From contig NW_020825332.1 of NCBI RefSeq assembly GCF_003286085.1, forward strand, positions 863,001-927,000: a DNA stretch of 64,000 bases, written 5' to 3'. The stretch comes from Drosophila persimilis (taxonomy: Eukaryota; Arthropoda; Insecta; Diptera; Drosophilidae). How positions within the stretch are numbered: position 1 is the first letter of the stretch; each line of letters opens with the position of its first letter. The translations under genes and the position numbers were made by a program. The notes below the pieces were generated by a model. The model was not told where the DNA came from. It did no database searches and worked only from the letters and a program-made list of their open reading frames with translations. Of the stretch, positions 12,703-24,299 are shown piece after piece.

Positions 12703-14379
12703 ACTCGCCCGGTGTCTGCGAAGGTCTGCAAGCGGCCGGGCTCTCTCGCTCGCTCTCGCTCTCTCTGCAAAGTGCCTTCCAGGACATGCCAAAGGCAGGG
12801 TACAGTGCGGTCCGAGATGTGGCGTAGAGAGTGCTGGGAGTGCCCTACCTTGCACACAATATACCCTGCACTCCCTGGCACCGCCACTCCCGAGGGCTCT
12901 CCCTTGTCCTCCTGTTCGTCCTGCTCGTCCTGTTCGTCCTGTTCGTCCTGTTCGTCCTGCTCGCATTTGTTGCCTCATCTCTTAAAACGGGAAGCGAATT
13001 TTGTTTACCGTTGCTGTTGCCGTTGCTGTTTGCTTGCGCCGCCGGCCGCCAGGTGGTGTCAATGCACGCGCCCTGCCACCCCCCCCCTTGCTCTTTACTC
13101 GGGGGGATCCCCCGCCGCCTCAGGGCGCCTGACTTTCCATCAACTTCTGGACTTTGTCCGCTCGTCCTTCGACTTTTAATTGTTTTCCCTGACGTCCTGT
13201 TCCTTCGTTCGATCAATTATTAATCAGCCAGACGCTTTTCCATTTTCCATTTCCCATTTTCAATTTCCTTTTGTTTCGCGTTTGATTCCATTTTGGGCAT
13301 TTGTTCTGTTAAAAATAGCCTTTAAAGAAGTCGCTCTGGGGGCTGGTCCTTCCTTTTGAGGGATTTTACTAAAAATATCCTGGGCTATGACAGTTTTCAA
13401 GTGGAAGTCCCCTTTGGAAGACAGGCCCCTTCCTTGCGTCAAAAATAGATTGGCGCCCTTCCGCCCTGCCACGAGCATTAATTCAATTGTTGTTGGATTT
13501 TATTTAATTACGCACAAAATTGATTTTAATGCGCTATAAATAAAGCCGAATGCCAATTTTATGCGACGAACATTCTAAGACAATCTACGATAAAAGCAGT
13601 GGCGGTGGCGATGGCGGTGGCTGTGGCGGTGGCAGGGGCTGCGGCCTAATGAAGTCCTTTGTCTTGGCCTCACGAGGAGCAGAGCGGAGTGCGAGAGATT
13701 TAAGGAGGTGTCAACAGCGATTACTCCACGCCTCAAAATGTTCAACTTCTAATTAGAGGCGCAATTGTTGTGTGTGTTTTCGGCGGCGACTGACGTCAGA
13801 GCGGCCACCGATTTGTCGCTTTCGTGAGTTTCCTTCCCCCCATCCGAAAGTGACACAACTTTCGGATCAATTTGGGGCTCGACTTTGTCGTGGGTTGGGG
13901 CTTTTGTGGGGTGCTGCCTTTGGCTTTAGCCGCTGACTTGATAAGCGTCTTGTCGCATCCATTAACTCATTTGCGACTGGACTTAATGAAGCCAGCCATC
14001 CGATGGCTTAACAAATGAGCCACCATGTTGTCCTGCGGATCAATGAACTCCGCAATTGCCAGCAAAAGTTAAAAGTTGACAACTGCAAGCTAATTATCGT
14101 ATAAATTCTGTGTGAAAATAATCTCAAAAGTGGCTGGAAAGCACCTGGGAGATGCCACCATTATTTGTGCGATTGGAGTTAAGAAACATTTCAGTAGGGG
14201 GACCTCCTCTTTATCGATACCATTCCACCGCCAATTATCTATTTGTCTTCAGAGTGAATGCATTTCTGATTACAAGACCTGTACCATTATTACAGATAAG
14301 CAGTAGAGATCTGTTTGCCTCCATTCAAAACACGAGAGGGAACGTTGAGAGCTGAACATGAATACCCTTAAACTGAGCA
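12703..14379. other. Intergenic, upstream of the 347-aa gene
   Basis: No gene seen. Contains a 9-bp array of TGTTCGTCC type (12907-12963) and GGCGGT repeats near 13600-13635. Its position upstream of the promoter suggests cis-regulatory DNA, without direct evidence. Confidence 0.5.
12907..12963. repeat. TGTTCGTCC nonamer array
   Basis: About six near-identical 9-bp copies. They open spurious Leu/Val/Phe and Thr/Asn/Arg frames. Confidence 0.9.
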
Positions 14380-14720
14380 AGACTCAGTATGGCTCTCCTC
14401 CTAACATTGCACGACGAAGAGTGTGTGCGAGAGAGACAGCAAATCAGTCAGATCGGGTAGGACGCTGCGTAGCCACTGCCAATTGATTTGTTCCTTTTGG
14501 TTATAAGAATGATCCGATCTGATCCAGATTCGGCAGTCTAAGAGTTAGAAGATTCAGATCTCTAAAATGTCGTTGCTCTAGCTTTTATAGTCTCTGAGAA
14601 CTAGGCGCTCATGGGGACGGACAGACATGGCTATATCGTATGGGCTATTGATGCTGATCAAGAGTATATATACTTTATGGGGTCGGAAACGCTTCCTTCT
14701 GGGTGTTACCCTACACTACA
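14380..14720 (-). mobile_element. Degraded INE-1/DINE-1-type Helentron copy
   Basis: Bases 14615-14700 closely match, from memory, the 5' part of the non-autonomous Drosophila INE-1 (DINE-1) repeat read in reverse: GGGGACGGACAGACATGGCT, GATGCTGATCAAGAGTATAT, then TATGGGGTCGGAAACGCTTCCTTCT. The left part (14405-14560) matches another copy in this window at about 38390-38500. No coding capacity. The element's right end diverges after 14700. Confidence 0.75.
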
Positions 14721-16030
14721 ATATGTGCCTTTGTTGAGCACTATTTGTGGCAAATTCTGTTCCAAATACTGAGATCTTTTGTGTAGTGCAGGTGCAGGGT
14801 AATCATTCAATCAGAATGTGTTGCGATGTGTGTCTACAGGAGTCTATCTCTCTACTGGTGTCTCAGTGGGACAGTGTCCTGTGAGGCAACCCGCCAAAGT
14901 ACGAGTATTCAAGAGAACTTTATCTTCCTTTGAGAATACAGACATGCAAAGTTCCAAAATAGCTTAGCAATGAAGAGGATGATGAGTTTCCGCTTCTTTT
15001 AGTGTTGCTTCGGTAATAGGGTTTCCCTAGGCTTTTCAGTTCTTCAAAAATCCTTCAATCGAATCATTGAGACAGCATTTTCCCCCGAAGGCTGTTGACT
15101 GTTTGTTGTCTTTGGCTATTTTCTGGCTGGCTTTCCAGGAACTCAGCCCAAGGTGCTGTTGTCCCTCACCCCTGCCCTCTCGGCACCCGTAACCCTTTCG
15201 TGACCTTTTCGCCATGCACATCTTTCCGTGCAACGCGGTTTTCCGGCAAAAAGCAAAACATTCGCCAACTGCGTCACACAAAACTATCAGAGTACGGCAT
15301 TTGTTGTTCCCTTTTTTGGGCGTGTGAGGGAATTTGTTTGTTTGCAGATAAATCATGAATTTTAATTTGGTTATCTTGGGACACTAAGTGTGCCAAGGAT
15401 ATGCGGCTCCTTGAGCCACGGGCTGCTTGTTTATTGTGGGCTAAACATCAGAAAGGGAAGGAAAGGAAAGGGTTCAAAGAGACAATGACCCTGAAACAGA
15501 GAGACCTTCCACCCACAGCCCAGCCACCCATTGCGAAAGCAACATGGCACATAATTGAGGTGTCATCAAATTTTAAATGCGCCGGCAGTGGGGCAGTGTG
15601 GCAGTGGGGCAGCAGGCAGCAGGCAGCATCGTCGATTAACGTCACGGATTCGCACAGACATCGACGTGGACATGATATGCGCTCTCTCGTATGTCAAAAC
15701 TGTAAGGTCGAGTCCTTCAGCAACTTGATTTTGAGGACTTTGCCCACATCATCAGCAGCGGGAGCATCTGAATGGAGGAGTCCATGCACTGCACTGGCAC
15801 TGGCACACTTTCGGCGTCTGTTCCCGGGCTGGGAACAGAACGGAGGCCACGCTCTCTCTTTCTCTCTCTCCCGCTCTCTCTCTCTCGCAGAGAGAGCTTT
15901 TTGCCTACGTTAACGGTGTCCTTAAGCTTTACCGCTTTACCGTTACAATGGAAGCTCTCTCCTTGATTTTGCATTCCATTCGCCTTGACTGAAATTTGAT
16001 TTTTCTATTTTTTTTCCCCACAAAAAATAT
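14721..16030. other. Intergenic between the two family paralogues
   Basis: No gene seen. Contains GA/CT tracts near 15855-15900. Open frames here lack signal peptides, domains and splice structure. Confidence 0.5.
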
Positions 16031-17173
16031 GAAGAAAAAAAGTAAAATTCTTTTCTTTTTTTTTGATATAGTCATGTGTTTTTTTATTCCATTGACATCT
16101 AGTCTTAATCGTAGATTATATATTTACTAAAAATATATATTGTATATATTTTCTTTGATTTCTTAGGCCTCTAATTACATTTTCGCTACAGTTTTGATTT
16201 TCTCCAACTACCATAAAGTTTTCTTATTCTTATTTCTTTTCTTTTATTTCATTTCATTGATATTTTAGTTCTTTTTGTTAGAATAATTTTGTTAGAATAT
16301 TTTGTTCAAAAAAATTTGTGAATTATTGTAAAATTCTTGTTGTTTTTTTTTTATTAGAGTGTTCTTTAAGACGTTTCGTTTTTTTTGGTTTTTTGTTGAT
16401 TTTTCCTTGTATAAATTCGTCAATTTGAAGAGTTTAATCGAATCGAAAATAAGTGCAAAGTATAGGGAAAACTAGTATTTCAAAAGTGCAAAATCTCTTG
16501 GTTTTTCTTTTTTGGTTTTTTGGTGTTTTGGTTTTTTTCATTTCCTTTTGTGGAACAACTAAATGTGCCTCGAAAAATCGAGTCTAACGTTAGGATTACT
16601 TGTCGGAAGATATGTGCGGGGTGTAATAGGTAATGCAATCATAATGATAATCTAAATAACGATTTCTTTAGGCTAAAACTAGGTGTTTTTTGTTTCCGTT
16701 TAGTTTGTAAACTGAAAGTCCCTACAGTACAGGCCGAAGACAATTAGATCGTCTACGGTAAAATACATATATACTACTATATACCATACATATAGCACTC
16801 GTACTCGTACGCGCAGATAGACATATGTTCTGATTTCTGGGAGGGGGTATATAGAATTAGGTACACTTATGGGCCCAATCCGCAGAGGATAGTCCTCCGC
16901 GGACTCAGCTTTCACACATTTATAAAATATGCTCTCTGCTGCTCCCCGACGAATCTCTGAAGAATCCCCGTCACGTTTCGTGTTTGCAATCCTTCCAATC
17001 CCTTGCTTTAGGCTTTGGGCTTTAGGCTTTGGGCTTTAGGCTTTTAGGCACTACTCGTACATCACTTGGATCCGAAGAGAGCTAAAGTATCTCTCCCCAG
17101 GTCCAGATCCAGTCCCGTTTCCACTCCTTGCAGCTTCATCCACTGGTCACTTCTCCCAGTTCGTGTGGTTCTC
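16031..17173 (-). other. AT-rich probable 3' UTR of the 385-aa gene
   Basis: Strongly T-rich on plus (A-rich on minus), with several minus-strand AATAAA candidates, for example at plus-strand TTTATT near 16080 and 16244. A tandem 13-bp repeat (17004-17048) lies just past the stop codon. If the distal signals are used the 3' UTR would be about 1 kb, longer than any other gene in the window. Confidence 0.4.
17004..17048. repeat. GGCTTTGGGCTTTA tandem repeat
   Basis: Alternating CTTTAGG and CTTTGGG units just downstream of the 385-aa gene's stop codon. Confidence 0.9.
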
Positions 17174-17321
17174 TTAGTACATGTGATGGAGGGTGTAGGG
17201 ACAGCAGACCGCATAGCTGGGAACCCTCGAGTAGAGCCCCGACATGCCCTTCATGTGCACATACTGCACTGGTGGCCGCAGGATGCTCTGCTGCTTCTTG
17301 TCCTTCTTCGAGGAGGAGCCA

Positions 17322-17354
<33 letters not shown>

Positions 17355-18331
17355 TTCGACTTGGAGCTGGAGTTGCTGTTGCTGTGGCTGTTGCTGGAGT
17401 GGCTGCTGCTGCTGCTGCTGCTGTTGGAGTTGTGGGGCGACAGGGACTTCTTCTTCAGCTGTCGGTGCAGGGGCGTGCTGCTGCAGGAGAGGGAGCGCAG
17501 CGAGGCGTTGGCGGTGGTGGCCGCCGAGCTGGAGAAGTGCTGGAGCATCCGGCTGACCGACGACGAAATCGAGATCCGGCTGAGATGGAGTCCGTGCGAT
17601 TTGGAAGCGGAAGCGGATGCCGCCGAAGCGGATCTCGGCTTCCTGCTCTCATTCTCATTATCGTTCTCATTATCGTTCTCGTTCTCGTTCTCATCCTCTC
17701 GCTCATTGTCGCCGTCGTTGTCGTTGTCGTTGTCGCCATCACCCTCTCCCTCGTTGCTGCTGCTGCTGCTGTTGCTGCCCTCGCTGCAGTCCTCGTCGTA
17801 GTGGGGATGCATCTGGGGATGCAGCTGCTCCAGGGCGCTGCCCGGTCGGAAGACGGCTTCCACGTAGATGTGCCCCTGGTTGTCGTAGTAGTCGAGGCCC
17901 GTGGGCGAGTACCGCGAGTATCCCGACACCGGAGAGGCCCTCGAGGTGTGCTCCTGATCGTGATCCTGATCCAGGTCCTGGCTGGAGCCCCCGTTCATGT
18001 TCATGTTCATGTTCATATTCAGATTCGTGGACATGCCGCCGCTGCACTCGTGGGAGCCGCGCTCGTAGCTCAGGCTGAAGGAGTCCGTGGAGCTGCTGCG
18101 GATGTCGTCCTGGCTGCTGTAGACCGTCTCGTGCTGCGGATGGTGCGAGTGGTGGTGGAAATGCTTGCCCAGGTGCCTGCTGAGCAACTGCAGCAGACTC
18201 CTGCTGCGGGAGAGCTTCTTCTGGCCGCGCTGGTGGCGCTGCTTGCCGCTGCCCAGATCCATCGAGGAGCTGGCCGCCGAGCTGCCGCTGGAGCTCGACT
18301 TGGAGCCGTTTTTGGGAGAATGGGTATCCAT
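17174..18331 (-). CDS. Low-complexity protein of an unnamed paired family (385 aa)
   Basis: Paralogue of the gene at 11234-12277; function unknown. The frame extends upstream only through a GTG, so the ATG at 18331 (AAAAATGG context, MDTHSPKNG) is chosen. No signal peptide or membrane segment. In order: Ser-rich and basic start (10-45), RSLLQLLSRHLG (44-55), His-rich patch (57-67), SSQDDIRSSSTDSFS (72-86), four-fold Met-Asn repeat (106-113), an acidic Ser then Glu/Asp/Asn tract (180-228), ASLRSLSCSSTP (276-287), basic KKKSLSP (293-299), Ser/Asn and Gly-Ser runs (300-341), and the C-terminal block ILRPPVQYVHMKGMSGL (350-366) with RVPSYAVCCPY (369-379). Sequence outside the blocks is unalignable with the paralogue and rich in codon-repeat runs, as in fast-evolving disordered proteins. 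The antisense strand is also open for 431 codons, a by-product of these repeats. Confidence 0.85.
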
Positions 18332-18554
18332 TTTTCTTTGAGTTTTTGTCTCTTTTCTTAGGGTTTTCTTCACTGGTTTTTCACTGGTTTATTTCACTTT
18401 TGAATAAATCGAGTTCTGGCGGAGCAGGGAGCTGCTTCTTAGCTGCTTCTTGGCTGCTTTTTGGGAGATGCTTTCTTTGGAGCAGGCTTCTCTAGAGGTT
18501 TGTCGCGTCCCGTGAGTTCTGGCGAAGACTATTGCTGGCTGCACTGCGGCTCCT

Positions 18555-18563
18555 CCTTTTATA
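18555..18563 (-). promoter_or_regulatory. TATA box of the 385-aa family gene
   Basis: Minus-strand TATAAAAGG about 230 bases upstream of the ATG, giving a start site near 18530 and a 5' UTR of about 200 bases. Confidence 0.75.
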
Positions 18564-18776
18564 CACATCCTCAATGTCGTCTGCCAGCTCCGCTTCGTTT
18601 CAACCTTCGCCTCCGACGAGGACACACAGTGCTCGTTGTTCGCTGTTCGTTGCTCGCCGCTCGTGCTCCGAGCGCGCGCCCGACGAGGCATGCCACACTG
18701 ACACACACCCGACGACGAGGACGAGCTAATGAAGGCCCACCGAATGGGGGGCGGACATCTACCTGTTGCCTGTTGC

Positions 18777-18807
<31 letters not shown>

Positions 18808-19914
18808 GCTGCCCCAAAGCCTAGTGTTAGGGCATTTCCACTCAACGTGACTGCTGATGGCTTCCCCATTGTGCTGCTGCTGGATGATGCCTCATGGTTG
18901 CTGGCTGGTGGACTTTGTAGCCTGCCGCTTGTTGCACTTTTCAGTTCCGAGTATTTTGCGTGATGGGGAACGTGATCCTAGCACGTCATACCCCGGGCAT
19001 CGCCGTCACCTGAAAACTAGTGACACCTTCAGGAGCTCAGCGGCGCATGTGGATCCGACTCACGTGAAGGCATTGGCAATATTTGGAGCCCCGTGGGCAG
19101 TGGGCAGTGGGCATGTGGCAGGGGGCAGGGGCAGGACGTGGCCCGTGGCTAACATCGAGCAAAGTATACATCGTGGGCCATGGAATTATACAGAAGACGA
19201 ATCATGTCCTTTGTGCACCTTTGTGCCGCTCAAAACATCCTTTGAGCGTGCAACGGCACTCCTGAAATAGATATAAATCCGAAAAAGACCACAGGGCTAA
19301 TCTAATTCCGGATAATGACTGCAATTATGCGCTTAGCCGCATAAGAAAGAGCCAAAGGAAAAGCGCCACCCCACTTGCCGCCCCGCTTGCCAGCCCACTC
19401 GCCACCACCCACTCCCCAAGGCGAGTTTTGTGCACGTTTTGCGACCACACTGCGGTTATGCACACAGACCGCGAATGTAAGATGGAAGAGATGGGAAAAG
19501 ATGGGAAAAGTCTTCTATAAATAAAAACAGCGACGAGCGGCAAGGACAGCAGCAGCGGCAGCCGCGGCAGCATCAGTAGGAGCAGCATAATCAGTGGCAA
19601 GCTTAAAGACCGGGCCAGGCCAAGGCAATCGGAATTGGAATTGGAATTGGAACTCCTGTTCGTATTCGAATTGGAAAAAGAGTCAATTCAGAGATTCACT
19701 CAGTCAGTGGGTCACAAGTAACGCAAATCTCGAACGAATCCCCCGAGAAAATGTCACGTACGGGGCCTTCGTGCGGCTCCTCCTGTGGTCACCTGGTGGC
19801 CGAGACCTGGCTTAGGCGATGCGTGCCGTGGAAAACAATGAAAAGTCTTTGGTGTATTGTCATTTCGGTTTCTGTTTACTGTATTCCCGATTGCTGTCGA
19901 TTGGCTCTCCTCTT
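18564..19914. other. Intergenic, start of the secreted-protein cluster
   Basis: No gene seen. Contains CTG-type trinucleotide repeats (18770-18810). Confidence 0.5.
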
Positions 19915-20312
19915 TTAGAGGAGGAACGGGGTTAGCGACAGGGCGCCGATGCCCACATCGAGGGCCCCGTAGCGGTGTCCGGCGGCATAGGGATACCGAT
20001 ACGGATAGGATGCCCCCGGACTGCTGCCGTAGTAGTGGTTGGAGTTGGAGTAGTACCCGTAGCCACTCTGATAGGGTCCTGGGCCCCCGTAGTAGCTGTT
20101 GTAGTAGGCTCCTGGTCCCGGTCCCACGTAGGGCTGCGGCTGCTGGTAGCTGACGCCGAAGGAGACCAGCGGCTTGGCCTTGACGCAGATGCTGGCAATC
20201 AGCGCCAGCATTAGCTGCTGCTGCAACGGGGCAAAGGGCACGTTAGAACACTGTCAACAAGTCGATCGACGTGGAAGGATGTGCCTACCCAAAGATACGA
20301 GTAAATGCGCAT
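19915..20312 (-). CDS. Small secreted Tyr/Gly-rich protein (109 aa), likely cuticle or matrix
   Basis: Two exons: 20289-20312 (8 codons, MRIYSYLW; start context ACAAAATG) and 19915-20220, joined across a 68-bp phase-0 intron (GTAGGC to TTGCAG). The splice makes a signal peptide, MRIYSYLWQQLMLALIASIC, ending near VKA. The mature chain is rich in Tyr, Gly, Pro and Ser, with short GY and YY motifs (PGPGAYYNSYYGG) and a hydrophobic C-terminus ending LTPFLL. Such composition is typical of insect structural cuticle proteins; assignment is by composition and cluster membership only. This is the first of 17 genes here with a micro-exon plus signal-peptide-splitting intron. Confidence 0.8.
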
Positions 20313-20433
20313 TTTGTGGCCCCTGGAAACTGCGTCGTTGGGTCCTTGCCTGATTGCTCGATTGGGTGATTCCTTGATTCCGCGCTGGACCACGGACCGC
20401 TCTTCTCTGAGCTCTGCCTTACATTCCTGTGGC

Positions 20434-20442
20434 CCTTTTATA
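20434..20442 (-). promoter_or_regulatory. TATA box of the Tyr/Gly-rich gene
   Basis: Minus-strand TATAAAAGG, about 120 bases upstream of the ATG. Confidence 0.8.
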
Positions 20443-22279
20443 CAGTACGGTACAAAACAGTATTCTGTGGCCCCCGAAACGGGGGACCGGGAGGGCGGCC
20501 AAAGCCTGTTTTCTTGGCTAAACAGCCTGCCCCAAGGGCCGGCCCTAGACTGGGAGTCCCATTCTGGTTTCTGGTTTCTGTTTGTTCTGGTTTTCGGTCA
20601 CGAATCACGAATCTTGCATCTGGAATCTCCCTCTGGAATCGCTGTATAAGTAAGCCCGTTGTTCGCATAGATTTGCCTGCTTGGTGCCTAGTGCATGCCT
20701 GCCTCCCAGGGATTTCCTCAACCATTAATTGGACATTGAAAAACCTTGAACTGGCTCATGGACTCATGGAGGGGCCTGGACCTGCATTAAACCCGTTTGC
20801 AGAGAGCGAGAGATGTGTGCGGGGAGCAGTAAGCTGATATTGATGCCCCACGATGCTCCAGGCCCCACTCCATGTCACTGCCACTAATCAGTGGCATCTG
20901 CTGGAAAGAGGAGTCGCTTCTAATTTGCCCCGCATAATGTCCAATATCTCTTGCACTCGTAATCAGACATCCCTGCCATAATTAACTACAGAATACACTT
21001 TATTCTTCCGAGTACGAGGCAAATGGCTCGTAAATGGTTCTACAGGAAGTGGCCTGAAGGTGCCCCCTTAAGGGAATTCTGTGTCTGTTTTCAGGCCACT
21101 TTTGGGCCTGAACAAATCACCAATTCCAATGCGCAAAGCTCATCAATTTAGAGTCTAGTTTCGCGGAAAATATTCCACACCGTCTGTATATTTTTGGACA
21201 CCGTTTCAAGTAGTTTTTAAGCATCCTAGACTGACATCCTTTCGTTTATGCCCCTTTTAATTGTATGTATTTATGTTTACAGCCAAACCGAAGATGTTTC
21301 AGCCACCAGGTGAGTCGATACTTTAATTAACTCAGCCCTGAACTGCCGTGAACTGCCGTGAACCCTCTCAATCGAATCGAATTCCTGCTGAGTATCATCT
21401 TGCAGTCCACGCAGCCAATCAAATATTAATTAATGCATGATAATTAGATTGGTTTCCGGTTTTCGGGGGGGTGTTAAGCATTTGCGTACTCCCTGCGGGA
21501 GAGCCGTGGGATGGCCCCGTGGAACGCCCCGCCGGATGGATGCGATGCCATGTGACCAGCCTCGGGTCACCAGTCACGTTCCCTCCGCTGTTTCCAGGAG
21601 CTGCCACCTGCACCTGCACCGTCGAGCGTCGAGCCCCGAACGTTGCAGAGTCAAAAGTTGTGCGTGTGCTCCTGGGGTCACATTGCAGTCATGGGCCGCT
21701 TCTAGGGCTTCTCTCTGGCCTCCCCGGTGGGGACGTGCGACAAGGCAGGCAGGCAGGCAGGCAGGCGGGCAGGCAGGCAGGCGGGCAGGCAGGCAGGCGC
21801 CACTTTGAGAGTGGATAATTTTAGACGAGCCTCCACTTGCCACTTGCCAGTTGCCACTTACCGCAGGAGGGGCCACCGCACAGGTGAACAACTGCAGGGA
21901 GCAGAGAACTTAATTTCGGGGTCATTCGATACACTACTCGGCAGCCATTGAGCCACTCATTGTTTGTTCTGTTCTGCTCTGTTCTGTGCTGTTTCGGGGA
22001 TCGGATCCAGCGCACAATCGAGGAACAATGGGAGGCTTGCTGGGGTTCAACAGACAGCGGGTCTTAGGGAAGTCTGCCACTGCCATAGAGACAATGACGA
22101 TGACGATGACGATGACGATGGGTGGGATAAGCCACAGTTAAACACTTGCATTGGGAGTGGACAAACTTTATTCAAATTTCACTTGGATACGTGTATACGT
22201 GGATATGAGATGCGGCAGCGAGAGAGGTGCTTGCTCTCTCTCGCTGCCTCTCCCTCTCCCTCGCTCTCGCTCCCGCTCT
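20443..22279. other. Intergenic
   Basis: No gene seen. Holds a GGCA array (21743-21799) and GACGAT repeats near 22095-22119. The minus-strand poly(A) signal at 22167-22172 (plus TTTATT) serves the gene ending at 22280. Confidence 0.5.
21743..21799. repeat. (GGCA)n array
   Basis: About 14 copies of GGCA/GGCG. It produces spurious QAGR-type frames. Confidence 0.95.
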
Positions 22280-22614
22280 TCAATAGAGGTGATACTCATA
22301 GGTCAGGGGCTTGTAGTCGCTGCGGTACTGCTGCTGGAAGGAGTTGGGAGTCGCCACGCTGTGGTACAGATGCGATTCGGCAGCGCCGGCGGCCGGAGCC
22401 ACCAGGCGGGAATAGGCCAGCGGCAGGACACCCGCAGCCCGGGCATAGGTCGACGGGTAGTACCCGTACGATGGGGTGTAGTAGGTGTAGACCTCGTGGC
22501 CGAGGGCCAGACCCAGCAGACAGGCAAAAATCAGCTAAAAGTGGAATGGAAACGATCATTAGAACTAGAATCTCTCCCCTTCATGGGGGCACTTTGAACA
22601 CTTACCAGCTTCAT
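22280..22614 (-). CDS. Small secreted Tyr-rich protein (87 aa)
   Basis: Exons 22606-22614 (ATG AAG CTG) and 22280-22534 are separated by a 71-bp phase-0 intron (GTAAGT to TTTTAG). Because the first exon has only three codons and exon 2 has no ATG near its start, this gene is invisible as a plain open frame. The joined start MKLLIFACLLGLALG is a clear signal peptide. The mature chain begins HEVYTYYTPSYGYYPSTY, continues with an Ala-rich middle (RAAGVLPLAYSRLVAPAAG) and ends KPLTYEYHLY. It has no Cys after the signal. Probable matrix or cuticle component by composition and setting; no family assigned. Confidence 0.82.
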
Positions 22615-22682
22615 TTCTATCGCTCGTTGCAACTCCTTGGGACAGTGATCGCAAACTGAATCCCTGCTGCCAGATGGATGGG

Positions 22683-22692
22683 CCTTTTATAG
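22683..22692 (-). promoter_or_regulatory. TATA box of the 87-aa Tyr-rich gene
   Basis: Minus-strand CTATAAAAGG about 70 bases upstream of the ATG. Confidence 0.85.
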
Positions 22693-23767
22693 CCACGAAA
22701 CCACACAAAACGGACAGACCTTCACTTTGGTCTTGGTATCCAAGGTCAAAGGCATTTGCCAGCAGCAGAAGCAGCAGCAGCGGCAGGGGCAGTGGCAGTG
22801 GCAGCGGCAGGCGGCAAATGAAAGAAGCCCTTAACTCTTTTTGAAAGGAAAAGAATGGCAAAGGCTGCGGCAAGGAATGGCCACGGAATGGAGCTGCAAT
22901 TGCAATTGCTGCCCTGCCACAGAGGAGGCCTGGAAGGAGTGCAACATGCAGCAGAGCAGGAAAACCCGTTCGCTCCCTGCCACTCAGAACTCAGAGCTCA
23001 GAACTCTGAAATCTGATTCGAATCGGATTGGATTGTCGTGAGTGTTCCCCTGACAAGAGATAGTCAAGCATGCCACAGAGCAGGCCACAGAGCATCCCAC
23101 TCCCACTCCTCCTGCCGTCCATGGCCTTGGCCTAGGCGAAGGCGTTTATTTGCCTCCCTTTATCTGATTTTGTTGGTGGAGCGGAGCAGGGAGTATTGGT
23201 GTAGGTCTTGGTCCAAAATAAACAATTAAATGGGAAGCCTGCCACACAGAGACGCACTTCCGGTATTTTTCCTTGCTTTCGGTTGAGAGGCTTTCAAGGT
23301 CAGGCCTGCCAGGGGGGTGCCGGTGGGGTGGCAGGGGGCTGCTAGTGGGTGCAAAAATTGCGATGTTTCCTTCGCTTCTCTTTGTTCCCAGCAAAGTCCA
23401 AAAACAAACTCCCACGCCCAAAATCAATTAAATGAGGTTTTTGTTTATACCGAAAAATAATTCTATTGATTGTTTTTGCGCTCTTGTTTTTTCGAGAAAG
23501 GAAGCTGTTGATTTGTTTATCGCTGGCAAAATGACGCAGTTTTCCGCAGCAGCAGCATCAGCATCAGCATCAGAGATTTGAGGGCATTTCCCAATCATCA
23601 GACCGAGGCGCAGCGGTGCAGCGGTTTAGTGGTGCACTTTTTCAGGTAATTCCAAACCGAACCCATTCGAATGGCAGGTGGAAATCTGAGCCGCGTTAAG
23701 AGACTGCCAGTCTTGTCTTCTTGGGCCCCAAGGTCGGTGGGTGATTGGTCCGGCTTCTTGGCTTCGT
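22693..23767. other. Divergent intergenic region
   Basis: No gene seen. It separates the minus-strand gene at 22.3-22.6 kb from the plus-strand pair at 23.8-24.8 kb and should carry the upstream elements of both. Confidence 0.5.
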
Positions 23768-23776
23768 TATAAAAAG
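23768..23776 (+). promoter_or_regulatory. TATA box of the His/Ser-rich gene
   Basis: TATAAAAAG, 75 bases upstream of the ATG at 23843. Confidence 0.8.
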
Positions 23777-23842
23777 CCGCCACGCGCTGAACCAGCCATC
23801 AAGTCTTCTGACAGCCGCCGCTCTGCTTCCAAGAACTTCAAA

Positions 23843-24161
23843 ATGTTCAAACTGGTAAGGGATCCCTTTGGGGACTATTTTCGGGATGAAACGTAATTAA
23901 GGAGAGTCCTCCTTCGTGCTCCTTTAGTTCGTTTTCCTGACGCTCTGCCTGGCCTTCGCCTGCGCCGCTCCGGGTCTGCTGCACTCGTCCTCGGTGCCCA
24001 TCCTGACCAGCTCGTACCACAGCCTGCCCTCGGTGCGAGTGATCGGCAGCCCCATTTGGACCCACTCGCACTCCCCGTCGCTCTCGCTCTCCCACTCGCA
24101 CTCGCACAGCATTGTGCGGCCCCTGAGCTACGGCTACGGCCATGGCTATGGCTGGATCTGA
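23843..24161 (+). CDS. Small secreted His/Ser-rich protein (81 aa)
   Basis: Exon 1 is 23843-23854 (MFKL), exon 2 is 23928-24161, with a 73-bp phase-0 intron (GTAAGG to TTTAG). The joined start MFKLFVFLTLCLAFACAAPG is a signal peptide with likely cleavage before APG. The mature chain has a hydrophobic Ser-rich first half, then alternating His-Ser (THSHSPSLSLSHSHSHS) and ends RPLSYGYGHGYGWI. The alternating His suggests possible metal or chitin-matrix interaction, which is inference. The next gene starts only 140 bases downstream of the stop, same strand, with its own TATA box. Confidence 0.85.
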
Positions 24162-24299
24162 GGATCTGAAAGGAATGTCGGGCCACTGACAGACAGCGAC
24201 GACTGTCCCCCGAAGCCACAAAATATATAATTGTGTGTCTAAATAGTGTGTCTTTATTTCTGAGCTCATCGGAGGGGATCACAGGGTGGGAATAATCTG

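Noticed and set aside
17066..18361. 431-codon open frame on the plus strand
   Set aside because: Exactly antisense to the 385-aa family gene and made of Val/Ala/Gly runs that mirror its Ser/Asn/Asp codon repeats; no ATG context, domain or promoter.
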